Of a stretch of 64,000 bases of DNA, positions 33,517-42,113 are shown in pieces. Source of the stretch: Pseudomonas fluorescens (GTDB lineage Bacteria; Pseudomonadota; Gammaproteobacteria; Pseudomonadales; Pseudomonadaceae). Position 1 is the stretch's first letter. Each line of letters starts with the position of its first letter. A program made the position numbers and the translations under genes. The notes below the pieces were generated by a model, which was not told where the DNA came from, did not search any database, and saw only the letters and a list, made by a program, of their open reading frames with translations. The stretch spans positions 372,001 to 436,000 of the forward strand of contig NZ_CP015225.1 in the NCBI RefSeq assembly GCF_001623525.1, given 5' to 3'.

Positions 33517-35343
33517 TCAACCCGGCGTCTTGTCGGTTTCGTTGCGATGGTGTTCCTGCCAGTTGTCGACGGGGCGGGCACGGTCTTCGTTGAACATGTC
33601 CGTGAGCAGCGCGTTGGCGCGCCGGTAGGCGTCGTGGCGGAACTTGAGGTCGTCTTCCGGCTGGGCGACGATCTCCTCCAACATCTTGAGGTTCAGCCGG
33701 CGGAACTGATCCGCCCGTTCCCGCGCTTCGTAAGCCCCAACGCCCATGTGCTCCAGTGCACTGCGACCCAATGCCAGCGCGCTCTCGAAGGTTTCCCGCT
33801 CGGCCGCCTCCACGCCCATCTGTCGCAGGGTGATGAGGTGGCCCATGTCCCGCGCCCGCACGATCAACTGCAACGCGGGGAAGTGCTCCTGGGCCAGCCG
33901 GGTCAGTGTCAGGTTGTCTTCTCGATCGTCGATCGCATTGATCAGCACCACCGCTTGGGCCGCGCCGGCTGCATGCAGCAGATCAAGGCGCGTGGCATCG
34001 CCATAAAAGACTTTCACGCCGAATTTACGCAGCGTCTCGATGTTGTCAGGGTCGTGATCCAATACCACCACTTCGACGCCGCAAGACATCAGCAGGCGTC
34101 CGGCGATCTGCCCGAAACGGCCGAACCCGGCGATGATCACCCGTGGATTCTGCTGGTCGACGAGGTCGGATTCGCGTTTGTTTTTCTTGGCGACGGATTC
34201 GAACCGATCCAGCAACACGATCAGCAAGGGCGTCAGGCACATGGACAGGGCCACCGCCAGGGTCAGGCTCTTGCCCCATTGATCGGTCAAGATGCCGGCC
34301 ACGGTCGCCGCGCCAAACACCACGAAGGCGAATTCGCTGCCCTGGCCCAGCAACACCGCCTGCCAGGAGCGCTGGCCGGCGGGGACGTTGAGGAACCGGC
34401 CCGCCATCTTGATCACCAGCAGCTTGATCAGGATGAAGCCCAGGGTCAGGGTGACGACTTTCAGCGGTGCGTCGATCAGGGTGCCGAAATCGATCGACAT
34501 GCCGACACCGATGAAGAACAGGCCCAACAACAGGCCCTTGAACGGCTCGATGTCGCTCTCCAGGGCATGGCGGTATTCGGAACTGGCGAGCAGCACCCCG
34601 GCGAGGAACGCGCCCATGGCCATCGACAGGCCGGCTTCCTCCAGCAGAAAGCCGAAGCCGAACACCAGGAAAAGCGCCACGGCACTGAAGATCTCGCGCA
34701 AGCCTGACCGCGCGGCGAAGCGCAGCAGCGGTCGCGTCACGTAGCGCCCCAACAGCACGACGATGGCGATGGCAGCGACGATTTTGCCAATCGATAGCAA
34801 CAGCGCCGTGCCCGAAGGCGTGTCGCCGTGGGCCGACAACAATGGGATCATCGCCACCAGGGGAATCGCCGCGATGTCCTGGAACAGCAGCACGGCAAAG
34901 CTGCTGCGCCCGACCGCGGTGGCGGTCAGGTTGCGTTCGCTCATGGCCTGCATGGCGATGGCCGTGGAAGACAGGCTCAGGGTCAGGCCGACCAGCAACG
35001 CTGCCGTCCAGTTCAGGCCCAAGGCCGTGCAGAACAACCCAATGGCAGCGCCACAGGCGAGCATCTGCAGGGCACCGCCACCAAACACCATCCGGCGCAG
35101 GGCCCAGAGCCGTTTGGGGTCGAGCTCAAGGCCGATGATGAACAGCATCAGCACCACGCCGATTTCAGCGAACTCCAGGATGGCTTTTACATCGGTAATC
35201 AGCTTCAGCCCCCACGGGCCGATGATGCACCCGGCCAGTAGATAACCCAACACCGGGCCCAGGCCAAATCGAACGGCAATGGGTACGATCAGCGTCGCCG
35301 AGGCCAGGTAGATGAGCATTTCAATCAGGCTGTGAGTTTCCAC
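33517..35343 (-). CDS. kefC: Glutathione-regulated K+/H+ antiporter (KefC/KefB type)
   Basis: The 608-residue CPA2 antiporter has about twelve membrane helices from the N-terminus ([38 protein letters not shown]) and a C-terminal Rossmann RCK domain ([56 protein letters not shown]). It releases K+ when glutathione adducts appear, acidifying the cytoplasm to protect against electrophiles. The start is a GTG at 35343 preceded by GGAAGGAAGA and one base after the KefF stop. Linkage to a KefF-type partner supports KefC, though KefB cannot be excluded. Confidence 0.92.
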   Translation of the reverse strand: METHSLIEMLIYLASATLIVPIAVRFGLGPVLGYLLAGCIIGPWGLKLITDVKAILEFAEIGVVLMLFIIGLELDPKRLWALRRMVFGGGALQMLACGAAIGLFCTALGLNWTAALLVGLTLSLSSTAIAMQAMSERNLTATAVGRSSFAVLLFQDIAAIPLVAMIPLLSAHGDTPSGTALLLSIGKIVAAIAIVVLLGRYVTRPLLRFAARSGLREIFSAVALFLVFGFGFLLEEAGLSMAMGAFLAGVLLASSEYRHALESDIEPFKGLLLGLFFIGVGMSIDFGTLIDAPLKVVTLTLGFILIKLLVIKMAGRFLNVPAGQRSWQAVLLGQGSEFAFVVFGAATVAGILTDQWGKSLTLAVALSMCLTPLLIVLLDRFESVAKKNKRESDLVDQQNPRVIIAGFGRFGQIAGRLLMSCGVEVVVLDHDPDNIETLRKFGVKVFYGDATRLDLLHAAGAAQAVVLINAIDDREDNLTLTRLAQEHFPALQLIVRARDMGHLITLRQMGVEAAERETFESALALGRSALEHMGVGAYEARERADQFRRLNLKMLEEIVAQPEDDLKFRHDAYRRANALLTDMFNEDRARPVDNWQEHHRNETDKTPG

Positions 35344-35344
35344 T

Positions 35345-35866
35345 TCAATCTTCCTTCCAGGCGGCCAGGCGAGCGGCATAGTGTTCGATTTGGACGTGTT
35401 GGGCATCCGCTTCGGCGGCATAGGCGCCATGCACGACGACCGGCTCCAGCCAGCGCATGCCGCAATAGAGGGCCGTGGCGTGGAGCGGTTGGGCCAGTGC
35501 GGCAAAGCCTGGGTAGCCGCCGATCTGGAAATGCCCCTGATCGCCACCGGTGGTCACCGCCCACAGCAGGGACTTGTCCTTGAGCGCCGTGGCGCCTTTG
35601 CCATAGGCCCAGCCGTGGGTGAAGACTTTATCGATCCACAGCTTCAGCAAGGGCGGTGTGCTGTACCAGTACATCGGGTGCTGGAGCACGACCAGCTCTG
35701 CTTGTTCCACCGCACGCTGTTCCGCCTCGACGTCGATATCGAAGTCGGGATAAAGCGCATAGAGCGAACGTATGACCACGTCCGGGTTGGTCGACACTCG
35801 CTTGAGCATCTGCTGGTTGACCCGCGATTTGTCGGGGTAGGTGTGCGCATAAATGATAAGAATCAT
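35345..35866 (-). CDS. kefF: KefF-type NAD(P)H oxidoreductase, antiporter partner
   Basis: The 173-residue flavodoxin-fold protein starts at the ATG at 35866 ([21 protein letters not shown]). It has the quinone-reductase features [32 protein letters not shown] and [26 protein letters not shown]. KefF-like proteins bind the antiporter, activate it, and reduce quinones with NAD(P)H at the membrane's cytoplasmic face. It is first in a two-gene operon with kefC, separated by one base. Confidence 0.92.
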   Translation of the reverse strand: MILIIYAHTYPDKSRVNQQMLKRVSTNPDVVIRSLYALYPDFDIDVEAEQRAVEQAELVVLQHPMYWYSTPPLLKLWIDKVFTHGWAYGKGATALKDKSLLWAVTTGGDQGHFQIGGYPGFAALAQPLHATALYCGMRWLEPVVVHGAYAAEADAQHVQIEHYAARLAAWKED

Positions 35867-35949
35867 CGGTGAATTCCTTGGTTTGGCTCCGTCGATTCCT
35901 GTCTGTCGTGAGCGCGAACGATGGCATTGAGTCGAGCGATACAAACAAG

Positions 35950-36010
35950 AGCGCCTTCCCGGAACAGGGCCCAGGCCGGAAAAACCGGACATCCTACCGA
36001 GGAAGGCGCT
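35950..36010. terminator. Nested hairpin between TCS operon and kefF
   Basis: AGCGCCTTCC (35950-35959) and GGAAGGCGCT (36001-36010) are perfect 10-bp inverted arms. Inside the loop CCGG-AAAAA-CCGG (35976-35988) forms a second hairpin. On the minus strand the outer stem is followed by the T-rich CTTGTTTGT. It lies after the histidine kinase gene and before kefF, both minus strand, so it is probably the end of the two-component operon, possibly with a leader role for kefF. Confidence 0.55.
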
Positions 36011-36043
36011 GATTGTTTAGCGCGGATCGTCACATCGGGCACT

Positions 36044-37390
36044 TCAGTCAAGCGGCAGCGAGACCCTGGCCTCCAATCCGCCGCTATTTCGATTGCGCAG
36101 GGTCAGCGTGCCGCCATGCTCCAGCACCGTCGCCCGGGCCGCCGACAGGCCCAGCCCGACGCCGCCAGTGTGCTTGTTGCGAGAACCTTCGATGCGAAAG
36201 AACGGCGTGAAGACCTGCTCAAGGTATTGGGCGTCGATGCCCGGCCCTCGGTCCAGGATGCGAATGTCCACACGGTGGGCGTCGGCTTCGAGTCGAACCG
36301 TCGGCTGGCCGCCATATTTGATCGCGTTGTCGATCAGGTTGACCAAGGCGCGTTTGATGCCGATGGGGCGGCCGACATAGACGAAGCGCTGGGCACCTTC
36401 GAACGCGACCTCGGTGCCGGCGTCCTTGAGGTCATCGACGATGGTGTGAAGCAGCTCAGCCAGGTCGAACGCGGTGGCGTGTTCAAGCCGGGCATCGTCG
36501 CGGAAGAACGCCAGGGCTGAGTTGACCATCGCCTGCATTTCGTCCACGTCCCTGAACAAGCGCGATTGTTGTTCGGCATCCTCAATGAACTCCCCGCGCA
36601 GGCGCATGCGGGTCAACGGCGCGCGCAAGTCATGGGAGATGGCGGCGAGCATCTGCGTGCGGTCCTGTAGAAAGTGCTTGAGCTGGGCCTGCATGGCATT
36701 GAACGCGAGGATCGCCTGGCGGATTTCGTGGGGGCCGATGACCGGAATCGGTGGTGCCTGGTGGTCGACGCCAAAGCGCCGGGCGCCTTTGGCGAAACGT
36801 TCCAGCGGTGCGGCCAGGTGCCGGGTGGCGATCAGCGCGACGATCAACGTCGAGAGCAGGATCAGCGCGATGATGATCCCGTTGCGCGCCCATTCGCCCA
36901 GCCCCCAACTGCGCGACGGCACGGAGAAGATCACCCACGAATGGTCGGCCAATTCGATGATCACCGCGTAGCGTGCATCCGGTTGGTCGGCCGGCCAGTC
37001 GCCCGGTTCGTAGGCTTCGATCCTGGCGTCCGGCCGACCCAATTGTTGGCGCAGGAGCGCCGAACCTTCACTGAACTCCGGGTCGTCGATCACCGGCAAC
37101 CGCGCGTCTTCATGCCGTTGCAGCCATTGTGCGTTGAACGCCTGGTCGCTGGCGGCCCTGGCAATCGCGGGGCGTTGTGCGGGGGCGACGGAGTCAATGA
37201 TGCGGGTGATGGCGGCGGCCTTTTCCATCAGGCCGGTTTCCATCAGGGGAGGGCGCGCCCAGGCACCGGCCAGCAGGCTGAACAACTCATTGAGGGCCAA
37301 CAAGGTCAGCATGGCGATCATGGTGGTCAGGGCGATCCAGCGCGCTACCGTGTCCCGTGGACGTTGGGAGCCCGAGCGCGAGGGCTTCAT
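36044..37390 (-). CDS. Sensor histidine kinase (EnvZ/CpxA-like architecture)
   Basis: The 448-residue membrane kinase has two membrane helices (about residues 17-40 and 168-190) around a periplasmic sensor loop of about 125 residues, then a HAMP region (RHLAAPLERFAKGARRFG). The catalytic part has H253 in MLAAISHDLRAPLTRMRL, then NLIDNAIKYGGQP (N-box), RILDRGPGIDAQYLEQVF (G1) and TGGVGLGLSAARATVLEHGG (G2). It overlaps the response regulator gene by four bases. The signal is unknown; architecture resembles EnvZ and other envelope sensors. Confidence 0.93.
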   Translation of the reverse strand: MKPSRSGSQRPRDTVARWIALTTMIAMLTLLALNELFSLLAGAWARPPLMETGLMEKAAAITRIIDSVAPAQRPAIARAASDQAFNAQWLQRHEDARLPVIDDPEFSEGSALLRQQLGRPDARIEAYEPGDWPADQPDARYAVIIELADHSWVIFSVPSRSWGLGEWARNGIIIALILLSTLIVALIATRHLAAPLERFAKGARRFGVDHQAPPIPVIGPHEIRQAILAFNAMQAQLKHFLQDRTQMLAAISHDLRAPLTRMRLRGEFIEDAEQQSRLFRDVDEMQAMVNSALAFFRDDARLEHATAFDLAELLHTIVDDLKDAGTEVAFEGAQRFVYVGRPIGIKRALVNLIDNAIKYGGQPTVRLEADAHRVDIRILDRGPGIDAQYLEQVFTPFFRIEGSRNKHTGGVGLGLSAARATVLEHGGTLTLRNRNSGGLEARVSLPLD

Positions 37391-38106
37391 CGCTTCACCA
37401 CATGGGGGCTGAAAAGGTAGCCGCTGTTGCGCACGGTGCGGATCATCGACGCCCCGGTGATGTCGGTCTCCAACTTGCGCCGCAAGCGGCTGACCTGGAC
37501 ATCGATGCTGCGGTCAAACGCCTCGAAGGTTTCGCCGCGGGCCAGGTCCAGCAACTGCTGGCGCGTCAGCACCCGGCGCGGGTGTTCGGCAAACACCAGC
37601 AGCAGTTCGAACTCTCCGGCGGACAGCGGGATCATGACCTTGTCCGGTGAGCGCAGTTCGCGCCGGGTAACGTCCAGTTGCCAGTTCTCGAACTCCAGGA
37701 TCGGCCGGGAGGCGTCGCTCGACGCGTCCCTGGCTTCACCGGTGCGCCGCAGGACCGAACGCACCCGGGCCAACAGCTCCCGGGCGTCGAACGGTTTGGT
37801 CAGGTAGTCGTCCGCCCCCAGCTCCAGGCCGACGACGCGATCACTCAACTCGCCCATGGCGGTGAGCATGATGATGCCGACCGTGTGCTCGGCCCGCAGT
37901 CGTTGGCACAGCACCAGCCCATTGTCGCCCGGCAGCATGACGTCGAGGATGACGAGGTCCGGCACCCGACGCTGCACCGCCTGCCACAGGGCATTGCCGT
38001 CTGCGGCCACCTCCACGCTGTAGCCATGTTGTTCGAGGAACTTGCGCAAGAGGGCGAGGACTTCGAGGTCATCGTCCACCAGTAATAAATGGCTCACGGT
38101 GGGCAC
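37387..38106 (-). CDS. OmpR/PhoB-family response regulator
   Basis: The 239-residue protein has a receiver domain (LLLVDDDLEVLALLRKFLEQHGYSV) with phosphoacceptor Asp55 in LVILDVMLPG, plus a lysine in DDYLTKPFDAREL. The C-terminal winged helix-turn-helix (ELRSPDKVMIPLSAGEFELLLVFAEHPRRVLTRQQLLDLARGETFEAFDRSIDVQVSRLRRKLE) is OmpR/PhoB type. The start is a GTG at 38106. It is the first gene of a two-gene operon with the kinase downstream. Targets unknown; no upstream operator pair was evident. Confidence 0.94.
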   Translation of the reverse strand: MPTVSHLLLVDDDLEVLALLRKFLEQHGYSVEVAADGNALWQAVQRRVPDLVILDVMLPGDNGLVLCQRLRAEHTVGIIMLTAMGELSDRVVGLELGADDYLTKPFDARELLARVRSVLRRTGEARDASSDASRPILEFENWQLDVTRRELRSPDKVMIPLSAGEFELLLVFAEHPRRVLTRQQLLDLARGETFEAFDRSIDVQVSRLRRKLETDITGASMIRTVRNSGYLFSPHVVKR

Positions 38107-38437
38107 GCAGGGTAATGAATACAGGAGGCGATACTAGGGGCAATCCAGGGCCTGCGTCATATATTTCAATCCGGCAATAAAGTTGCCGACGGGCAATATT
38201 CTGGAAATCTCCAGGCAAAGAAACAGCGGCAGGATGGCCTCGATGTCAGTCAGTTAAACAGCCAGCCAACACCGAACCCTGTGGCGAGGGAGCTTGCTCC
38301 CGCTGGGTCGCGAAGCGGCCCCAAAAAAGCGGTGAGCGCTTCCCACTCAAGCGGGAGCAAGCTCCCTCGCCACAGGTTTAGGTGTTCGGCTTTTAACCGG
38401 CATAGGCAGCCCCCATTCCTCGCCGAGATCACCCTGT
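38107..38437. other. 331-bp intergenic region
   Basis: This gap holds the promoter side of the two-component operon at the left, including a small TTGCC-GAC-GGCAA-type hairpin near 38180, a REP pair (38280-38374) in the middle and the leader of mlaA on the right. No gene or RNA could be supported. Confidence 0.6.
38280..38374. repeat. REP pair (REPIN), reverse-complement sibling of 47135-47230
   Basis: Inverted GAGGGAGCTTGCTCCC arms with the centre CCCCAAAAAAGCGGTGAGCG. The pair at 47135-47230 has the same centre in inverted orientation, so both derive from one recent copy. Confidence 0.9.
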
Positions 38438-39226
38438 ATGCCGATCACCAGACCCGCTCCGTTGCTTGTTCGATCCACCGTTGTGGTTGTATTGATGGCA
38501 CTCGCCAGTGGTTGCTCCAGCACACCCGCTGCAAAACCGGGCGTGTGTGAGCGCGCGGCCTATACCGTTCACGATCCCGCAGAACCGGTCAACCGCGGCA
38601 TCTTCGCGTTCAACCGGACCGTGGATGACTATGTGCTGGCCCCGGTCGCCCGTGGTTACCTCAAGTTGCCGGAGATGTTCCAGGCCGGCGTCCACAACTT
38701 TGTGGCGAACTTCGGCGAACCCAAGGTCTTCATAAACGACCTGCTACAAGGCAATGGCCAACGCTCGGTCAACACACTGGGCCGTTTCGTGATCAACACC
38801 ACCGCAGGCATCGTCGGGCTGATCGACGTGTCGGGCAAGCTGGGCATCGAGCGCCATAAGGCCGATTTCGGCCAGACCTTCGGCGTCTGGAACGTCGCCC
38901 CCGGACCGATCGTGGAACTGCCGTTGCTGGGCAGCGCCAACCTGAGGGACGCGTCGGGCAAAGTGCTGAGTTTTGCTGTCGACCCGTTTGGCGACAACAG
39001 CAGCACCGTCGACACCCTGGGTACGATCAACACCGTCGGTGGCGTTGTCGATGGCCGCGCCGAGGCATTGCCGCTGACCGACCAGTTGCAGGCCCAGGCG
39101 GATTACTACGCGGCGCTTCGCGATGCAACGGCGCAGCGGCGTGCCGATTTTGTCGCGCAAGGGAAGTTGGGGGCGGTAGTGCAGGACCATCCGCAATGCC
39201 AGGACGGAACCGCCGCTGATGAGTAG
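38438..39226 (+). CDS. mlaA: MlaA/VacJ outer-membrane lipoprotein
   Basis: The 262-residue lipoprotein has lipobox ALASGC (Cys26). MlaA removes surface phospholipids from the outer membrane with the OmpC-like partner and passes them to MlaC for return to the inner membrane. Family hallmarks are DPAEPVNRGIFAFNRTVDDYVLAPVARGYLKLPEMFQAGVHNFVANFGEPKVFINDLLQGN, LGRFVINTTAGIVGLIDVSGKLGIERHKADFGQTFGVWNV and LPLLGSANLRDASGKVLSFAVDPF. The usual mla operon genes are elsewhere, as is common in Pseudomonas. The start is ATG 38438. Confidence 0.95.
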   Translation: MPITRPAPLLVRSTVVVVLMALASGCSSTPAAKPGVCERAAYTVHDPAEPVNRGIFAFNRTVDDYVLAPVARGYLKLPEMFQAGVHNFVANFGEPKVFINDLLQGNGQRSVNTLGRFVINTTAGIVGLIDVSGKLGIERHKADFGQTFGVWNVAPGPIVELPLLGSANLRDASGKVLSFAVDPFGDNSSTVDTLGTINTVGGVVDGRAEALPLTDQLQAQADYYAALRDATAQRRADFVAQGKLGAVVQDHPQCQDGTAADE

Positions 39227-39455
39227 CGAGGTGTTGGTCCTGCATCGGCGAATGCGCACGCTCGATCCGGATGTGCTGCATTGCCGTGAGGTTGAACTGC
39301 GGTTGGCCGAGGATGGCCGCCACGTGCTGCTCAAGCGTTATGTCGAGTTGTATCGCCATGAGCACGTCAGTTGGTGCGCCATCCAGCAGCATCGGGTGCC
39401 GTTGGCGAGGATGGTGCGCTGGATGGTCGATAACGGCGAGCAGGAGAGGGGTTAG
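39219..39455 (+). CDS. Small hypothetical protein downstream of mlaA
   Basis: The 78-residue basic protein overlaps the mlaA end by eight bases and is read in another frame (MSSEVLVLHRRMRTLDPDVLHCREVELRLAEDGRHVLLKRYVELYRHEHVSWCAIQQHRVPLARMVRWMVDNG). A weak site, GGACGG, lies upstream. The overlap with mlaA suggests translational coupling. No family is recognised, so it is supported only by position, coding-like composition and length. Confidence 0.5.
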   Translation: MSSEVLVLHRRMRTLDPDVLHCREVELRLAEDGRHVLLKRYVELYRHEHVSWCAIQQHRVPLARMVRWMVDNGEQERG

Positions 39456-39537
39456 TGGCAATTTGCTCTTGGAATGCAACGGTATTTAGGGAGCGGATAC
39501 CATGAAACATTTCTACATAATTAGGCAACAATAATGG

Positions 39538-39555
39538 TTGTACGACGTCGTATCT
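39538..39555 (+). promoter_or_regulatory. Operator-like motif, site C
   Basis: TTGTACGACGTCGTATCT, with the perfect palindrome TACGACGTCGTA at 39541-39552. It lies 54 bp upstream of the Nramp-like start at 39609, in gene orientation, matching the placement of sites A and B. The right end overlaps the possible -10 TATCTAAT. Confidence 0.55.
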
Positions 39556-39608
39556 AATATGTTCGACTGTGGCCGTTTCTCACAAAAAAAATAACGGAGA
39601 TTCCATCC

Positions 39609-40910
39609 ATGACGAGCATTCCTTCCGCTGAAGGCCAGGCTGCGGCGCCCGCGCAAGGCCGTTTTGTACGCCTGCTCAAGCTTCTCGGCCCCGGCATCAT
39701 CGCGGTCCTTTCCTGGCTGGGCGCAGGCGACTTGATCACTTCATCCGTGGCCGGCGCGAATTATGGCTACGCGATGATGTGGGTACTGGCGGTCTCTCTG
39801 CTGCTGCGTTACCTGATCGTCAACATCATTGCGCGCTTCCAGCTCTGCAATAACCAGGGCATGACCATCTTGCAAGGCTATGCCCAGCTCAATCCGTTTT
39901 TCGCCTGGTTCCTGTTGGTGTATGCGTTGCTCATGGGGCACCTGATGAACGCTTACATGATCAAGGGAGCTGGCGAAGCCTTGGCCATGTTGCTCAAGGT
40001 CGACTATCCACTGCTGTGTTCGGTGGCGGTGGTGTTGGCGGTGTGGATGCTCGTCGGGCGCAATATCTATTCGATGATTGAAGGCGTGATGAAAGGACTG
40101 CTGGCGATCATGACGCTGGCGTTCCTGGCCCTGGCGGTGATGTCCGGCCCGGATGTCGCCGGCATCGTCAGAGGCACCATCGGCTTCAGTATCCCGCCCG
40201 ATGAAGGGGTGCACGGCGCGTTGCTGGTGGCCGTCTCGGTGATCGGTGCGGTGGCCGGTTCCATCGCCAACTTCGTTCATCCGTATGTCATGCGCCAGAA
40301 GGGGTGGGTGGGGCCTGAACACAAGCGTATCCAGCGTAACGACCTGCTGTTTGCGGTGTTTGTCGGGATCGTCATCAACCTGGCCATCTGGATCGTCGGT
40401 GCGGAAATCCTGCGACCCAACGGCATCGAGGTCAAAACCCTGGGCGATCTGGGCAAGGCCCTGGAAATGTTCTTCGGTTCGATCGGTTGGTACGTGTTCT
40501 TTATCGGTGTGTTTGCCACGCTGTTCGCCAGCATATCCGGCAAGACCACGGCGTTCCCGATGCTCATCACCGACGCCTTCCAGCACGTACGGCCCGAGCG
40601 CCGGGAGCGTTACGGCAAAGAGTTCCACCGTGACCCGATGCACAAATGGTTCATGCTGTTCATCCTCGTGACACCACTGATCTGGTCGCTTCCCGGCATG
40701 CCGGACTTCGTCACGCTGACCATCGGCGTCAATGCGCTGAACATCATCGGCTTGCCGGTGATTTCCCTGGGCCTGCTGATCATGTCCAACCAGAAGTCCC
40801 TGCTGGGCAAGGAGTACCGCAACAACCTGTTCGAGAACATCGCGTTGATGTTTGCCACGGGCCTGGCGTTGTGGGTTGCGTTCCAGTTGGGGGTCGATCT
40901 GTTTACCTGA
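39609..40910 (+). CDS. Nramp-family transporter lacking canonical metal ligands
   Basis: The 433-residue protein has about eleven helices in the Nramp/LeuT fold. Known Mn/Fe transporters bind metal with DPGN in TM1 and a Met in TM6 (MPHN). Here TM1 reads LLGPGIIAVLSWLGAGDLITSSVAGANYGY and TM6 reads AVAGSIANFVHPYVMRQKGW, so the Asp-Pro-Gly-Asn and Met are replaced (GAGD, FVHP). It is therefore probably an Nramp relative that does not carry Mn2+ in the usual way. The ATG has GGAG upstream. The operator-like site C and its sharing with a gluconolactonase gene hint at a carbohydrate-linked role. Confidence 0.85.
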   Translation: MTSIPSAEGQAAAPAQGRFVRLLKLLGPGIIAVLSWLGAGDLITSSVAGANYGYAMMWVLAVSLLLRYLIVNIIARFQLCNNQGMTILQGYAQLNPFFAWFLLVYALLMGHLMNAYMIKGAGEALAMLLKVDYPLLCSVAVVLAVWMLVGRNIYSMIEGVMKGLLAIMTLAFLALAVMSGPDVAGIVRGTIGFSIPPDEGVHGALLVAVSVIGAVAGSIANFVHPYVMRQKGWVGPEHKRIQRNDLLFAVFVGIVINLAIWIVGAEILRPNGIEVKTLGDLGKALEMFFGSIGWYVFFIGVFATLFASISGKTTAFPMLITDAFQHVRPERRERYGKEFHRDPMHKWFMLFILVTPLIWSLPGMPDFVTLTIGVNALNIIGLPVISLGLLIMSNQKSLLGKEYRNNLFENIALMFATGLALWVAFQLGVDLFT

Positions 40911-40979
40911 GGCCCGGCCATCTGCAACTTTCGGGGGGACTGCTAGACTTTATCGTCCAGTCCCTTTCGGAGAAGCGGA

Positions 40980-41459
40980 ATGAACAATAAAAACAGGATC
41001 TGCCTCTGGTACGACGGCAATGCCCAGGAAGCTGCGCAGTTCTATGCCAAAACGTTTCCCGACAGTGCGGTGAACGCCGTCTACCAGGCCCCGAGCGATT
41101 ATCCGTCGGGCAAGGAGGGCGATGTGATCACGGTGGATTTCACGGTGATCGGCATCCCTTGCATTGGCCTCAACGGCGGGCCGGTGTTCAAGCACAGCGA
41201 GGCCTTTTCATTCCAGATTACAACTGAAGACCAGGCCGAAACGGACCGCTTGTGGAACGCGATCATCGACAACGGCGGCCAGGCCAGTGCCTGCGGCTGG
41301 TGCAAGGACAAGTGGGGCTTGTCGTGGCAGATCAGCCCGCGTGTGTTGCTTGAAGCGGTCGCCAGTCCTGACAAGGCCGTCGCCAAGCGGGCCTTCGAGA
41401 CCATGATGACGATGACCAAGATCGACATTGCGGCGATTGAGGCGGCGGTGAAAGGTTAG
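40980..41459 (+). CDS. VOC-superfamily (PhnB-like) protein
   Basis: The 159-residue protein belongs to the vicinal oxygen chelate fold, PhnB/3-demethylubiquinone-methyltransferase-like group. Features are RICLWYDGNAQEAAQFYAKTFPDSAVNAVYQAPSD near the start, DFTVIGIPCIGLNGGPVFKHSEAFSFQITTEDQAETDRLWNAI and CGWCKDKWGLSWQISPRVLLEAV. Such small proteins often lack known function; some bind metal and act as dioxygenases or resistance proteins. The ATG follows GGAGAAGCGGA. It is separate from its neighbours, with a REP pair downstream. Confidence 0.88.
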   Translation: MNNKNRICLWYDGNAQEAAQFYAKTFPDSAVNAVYQAPSDYPSGKEGDVITVDFTVIGIPCIGLNGGPVFKHSEAFSFQITTEDQAETDRLWNAIIDNGGQASACGWCKDKWGLSWQISPRVLLEAVASPDKAVAKRAFETMMTMTKIDIAAIEAAVKG

Positions 41460-41482
41460 CCGGCGCAGCACTTCCATTTCCT

Positions 41483-41572
41483 TGTGGGAGCGAGCTTGCT
41501 CGCGATGGCGTCGGCACAGCCAACAGTGATGCAAGCTGACCCACCGCTATCGCGAGCAGGCTCGCTCCCACA
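41483..41572. repeat. REP pair, CGAGCTTGCTCG class
   Basis: The left arm TGTGGGAGCGAGCTTGCTCG and its inverted partner ending GCTCGCTCCCACA form an intact pair of the second REP class. This is the class used as target by the IS110-family element at 49852. Confidence 0.92.
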
Positions 41573-41579
41573 CTCGATA

Positions 41580-41981
41580 TCACGAGGTGGTTTCGGGCAA
41601 CCTGGCAATCACCTTGATCTCGAACTGAAACCCATATAGCCACGTCACGCCCACCGCCGTCAGCGTCGGATGCGGCGCGCTGCCCCAGAACTCGGGTACA
41701 ACGCTCCAGACCCGCTCGAAGGTCGATTCGGGATCGACCATGAAGACCGTGACGTCCACCACATCGTCAAAACTGCAATGGGCGGCAGCCAGAATCGCCT
41801 TCAGGTTGTGGAACGCCAGCCGAACCTGAGCCTCCAGGTCTGGCTCTGGCGAGCCCTCGGCAGTACTGCCGACCTGTCCCGAGACGAACAGGAAACCATT
41901 GGAACGAATCGCCGGCGAATAGCGATTGCGCTCATAGAGTGCCTGGCGTCCAGGTGGGAAAACCACGTCGCGCTGTGTCAT
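41580..41981 (-). CDS. RidA-family protein (LysR-linked)
   Basis: The 133-residue protein starts at the ATG at 41981 preceded by GGAGG. It shows RidA features: FLFVSGQVGSTAEGSPEPDLEAQVRLAFHNLKAILAAAHCSFDDVVDVTVFMVDP and the C-terminal HPTLTAVGVTWLYGFQFEIKVIARLPE, in which the usual catalytic Arg of RxAV is replaced by a threonine (HPTLTAVGV). So it may not be a standard deaminase. It is divergent from the LysR gene at 42114. Confidence 0.85.
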   Translation of the reverse strand: MTQRDVVFPPGRQALYERNRYSPAIRSNGFLFVSGQVGSTAEGSPEPDLEAQVRLAFHNLKAILAAAHCSFDDVVDVTVFMVDPESTFERVWSVVPEFWGSAPHPTLTAVGVTWLYGFQFEIKVIARLPETTS

Positions 41982-42070
41982 GAGTACCTCCATCAAAGAG
42001 TGGGTTCCAAACGTTGAACGCACTCTAGGGGCTTGTGTCCTGGCGATAAACGAGCAACCTTGGCGATCAC

Positions 42071-42089
42071 TGTTTGTAGAATCCAAACA
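42071..42089. promoter_or_regulatory. Inverted repeat in RidA/LysR divergent promoter
   Basis: TGTTTG (42071-42076) and CAAACA (42084-42089) are perfect inverted arms with a 7-bp spacer, in the 132-bp region between the divergent RidA and LysR genes. This is the kind of site a LysR regulator binds, so it is a candidate for both promoters. Confidence 0.45.
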
Positions 42090-42113
42090 ATCGGATCGAC
42101 ACCCGAGGCACAG

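Noticed and set aside
42033..42113. A longer LysR protein starting at 42033
   Set aside because: The added 27 residues contain no LysR-like sequence and the HTH begins directly at the ATG at 42114.
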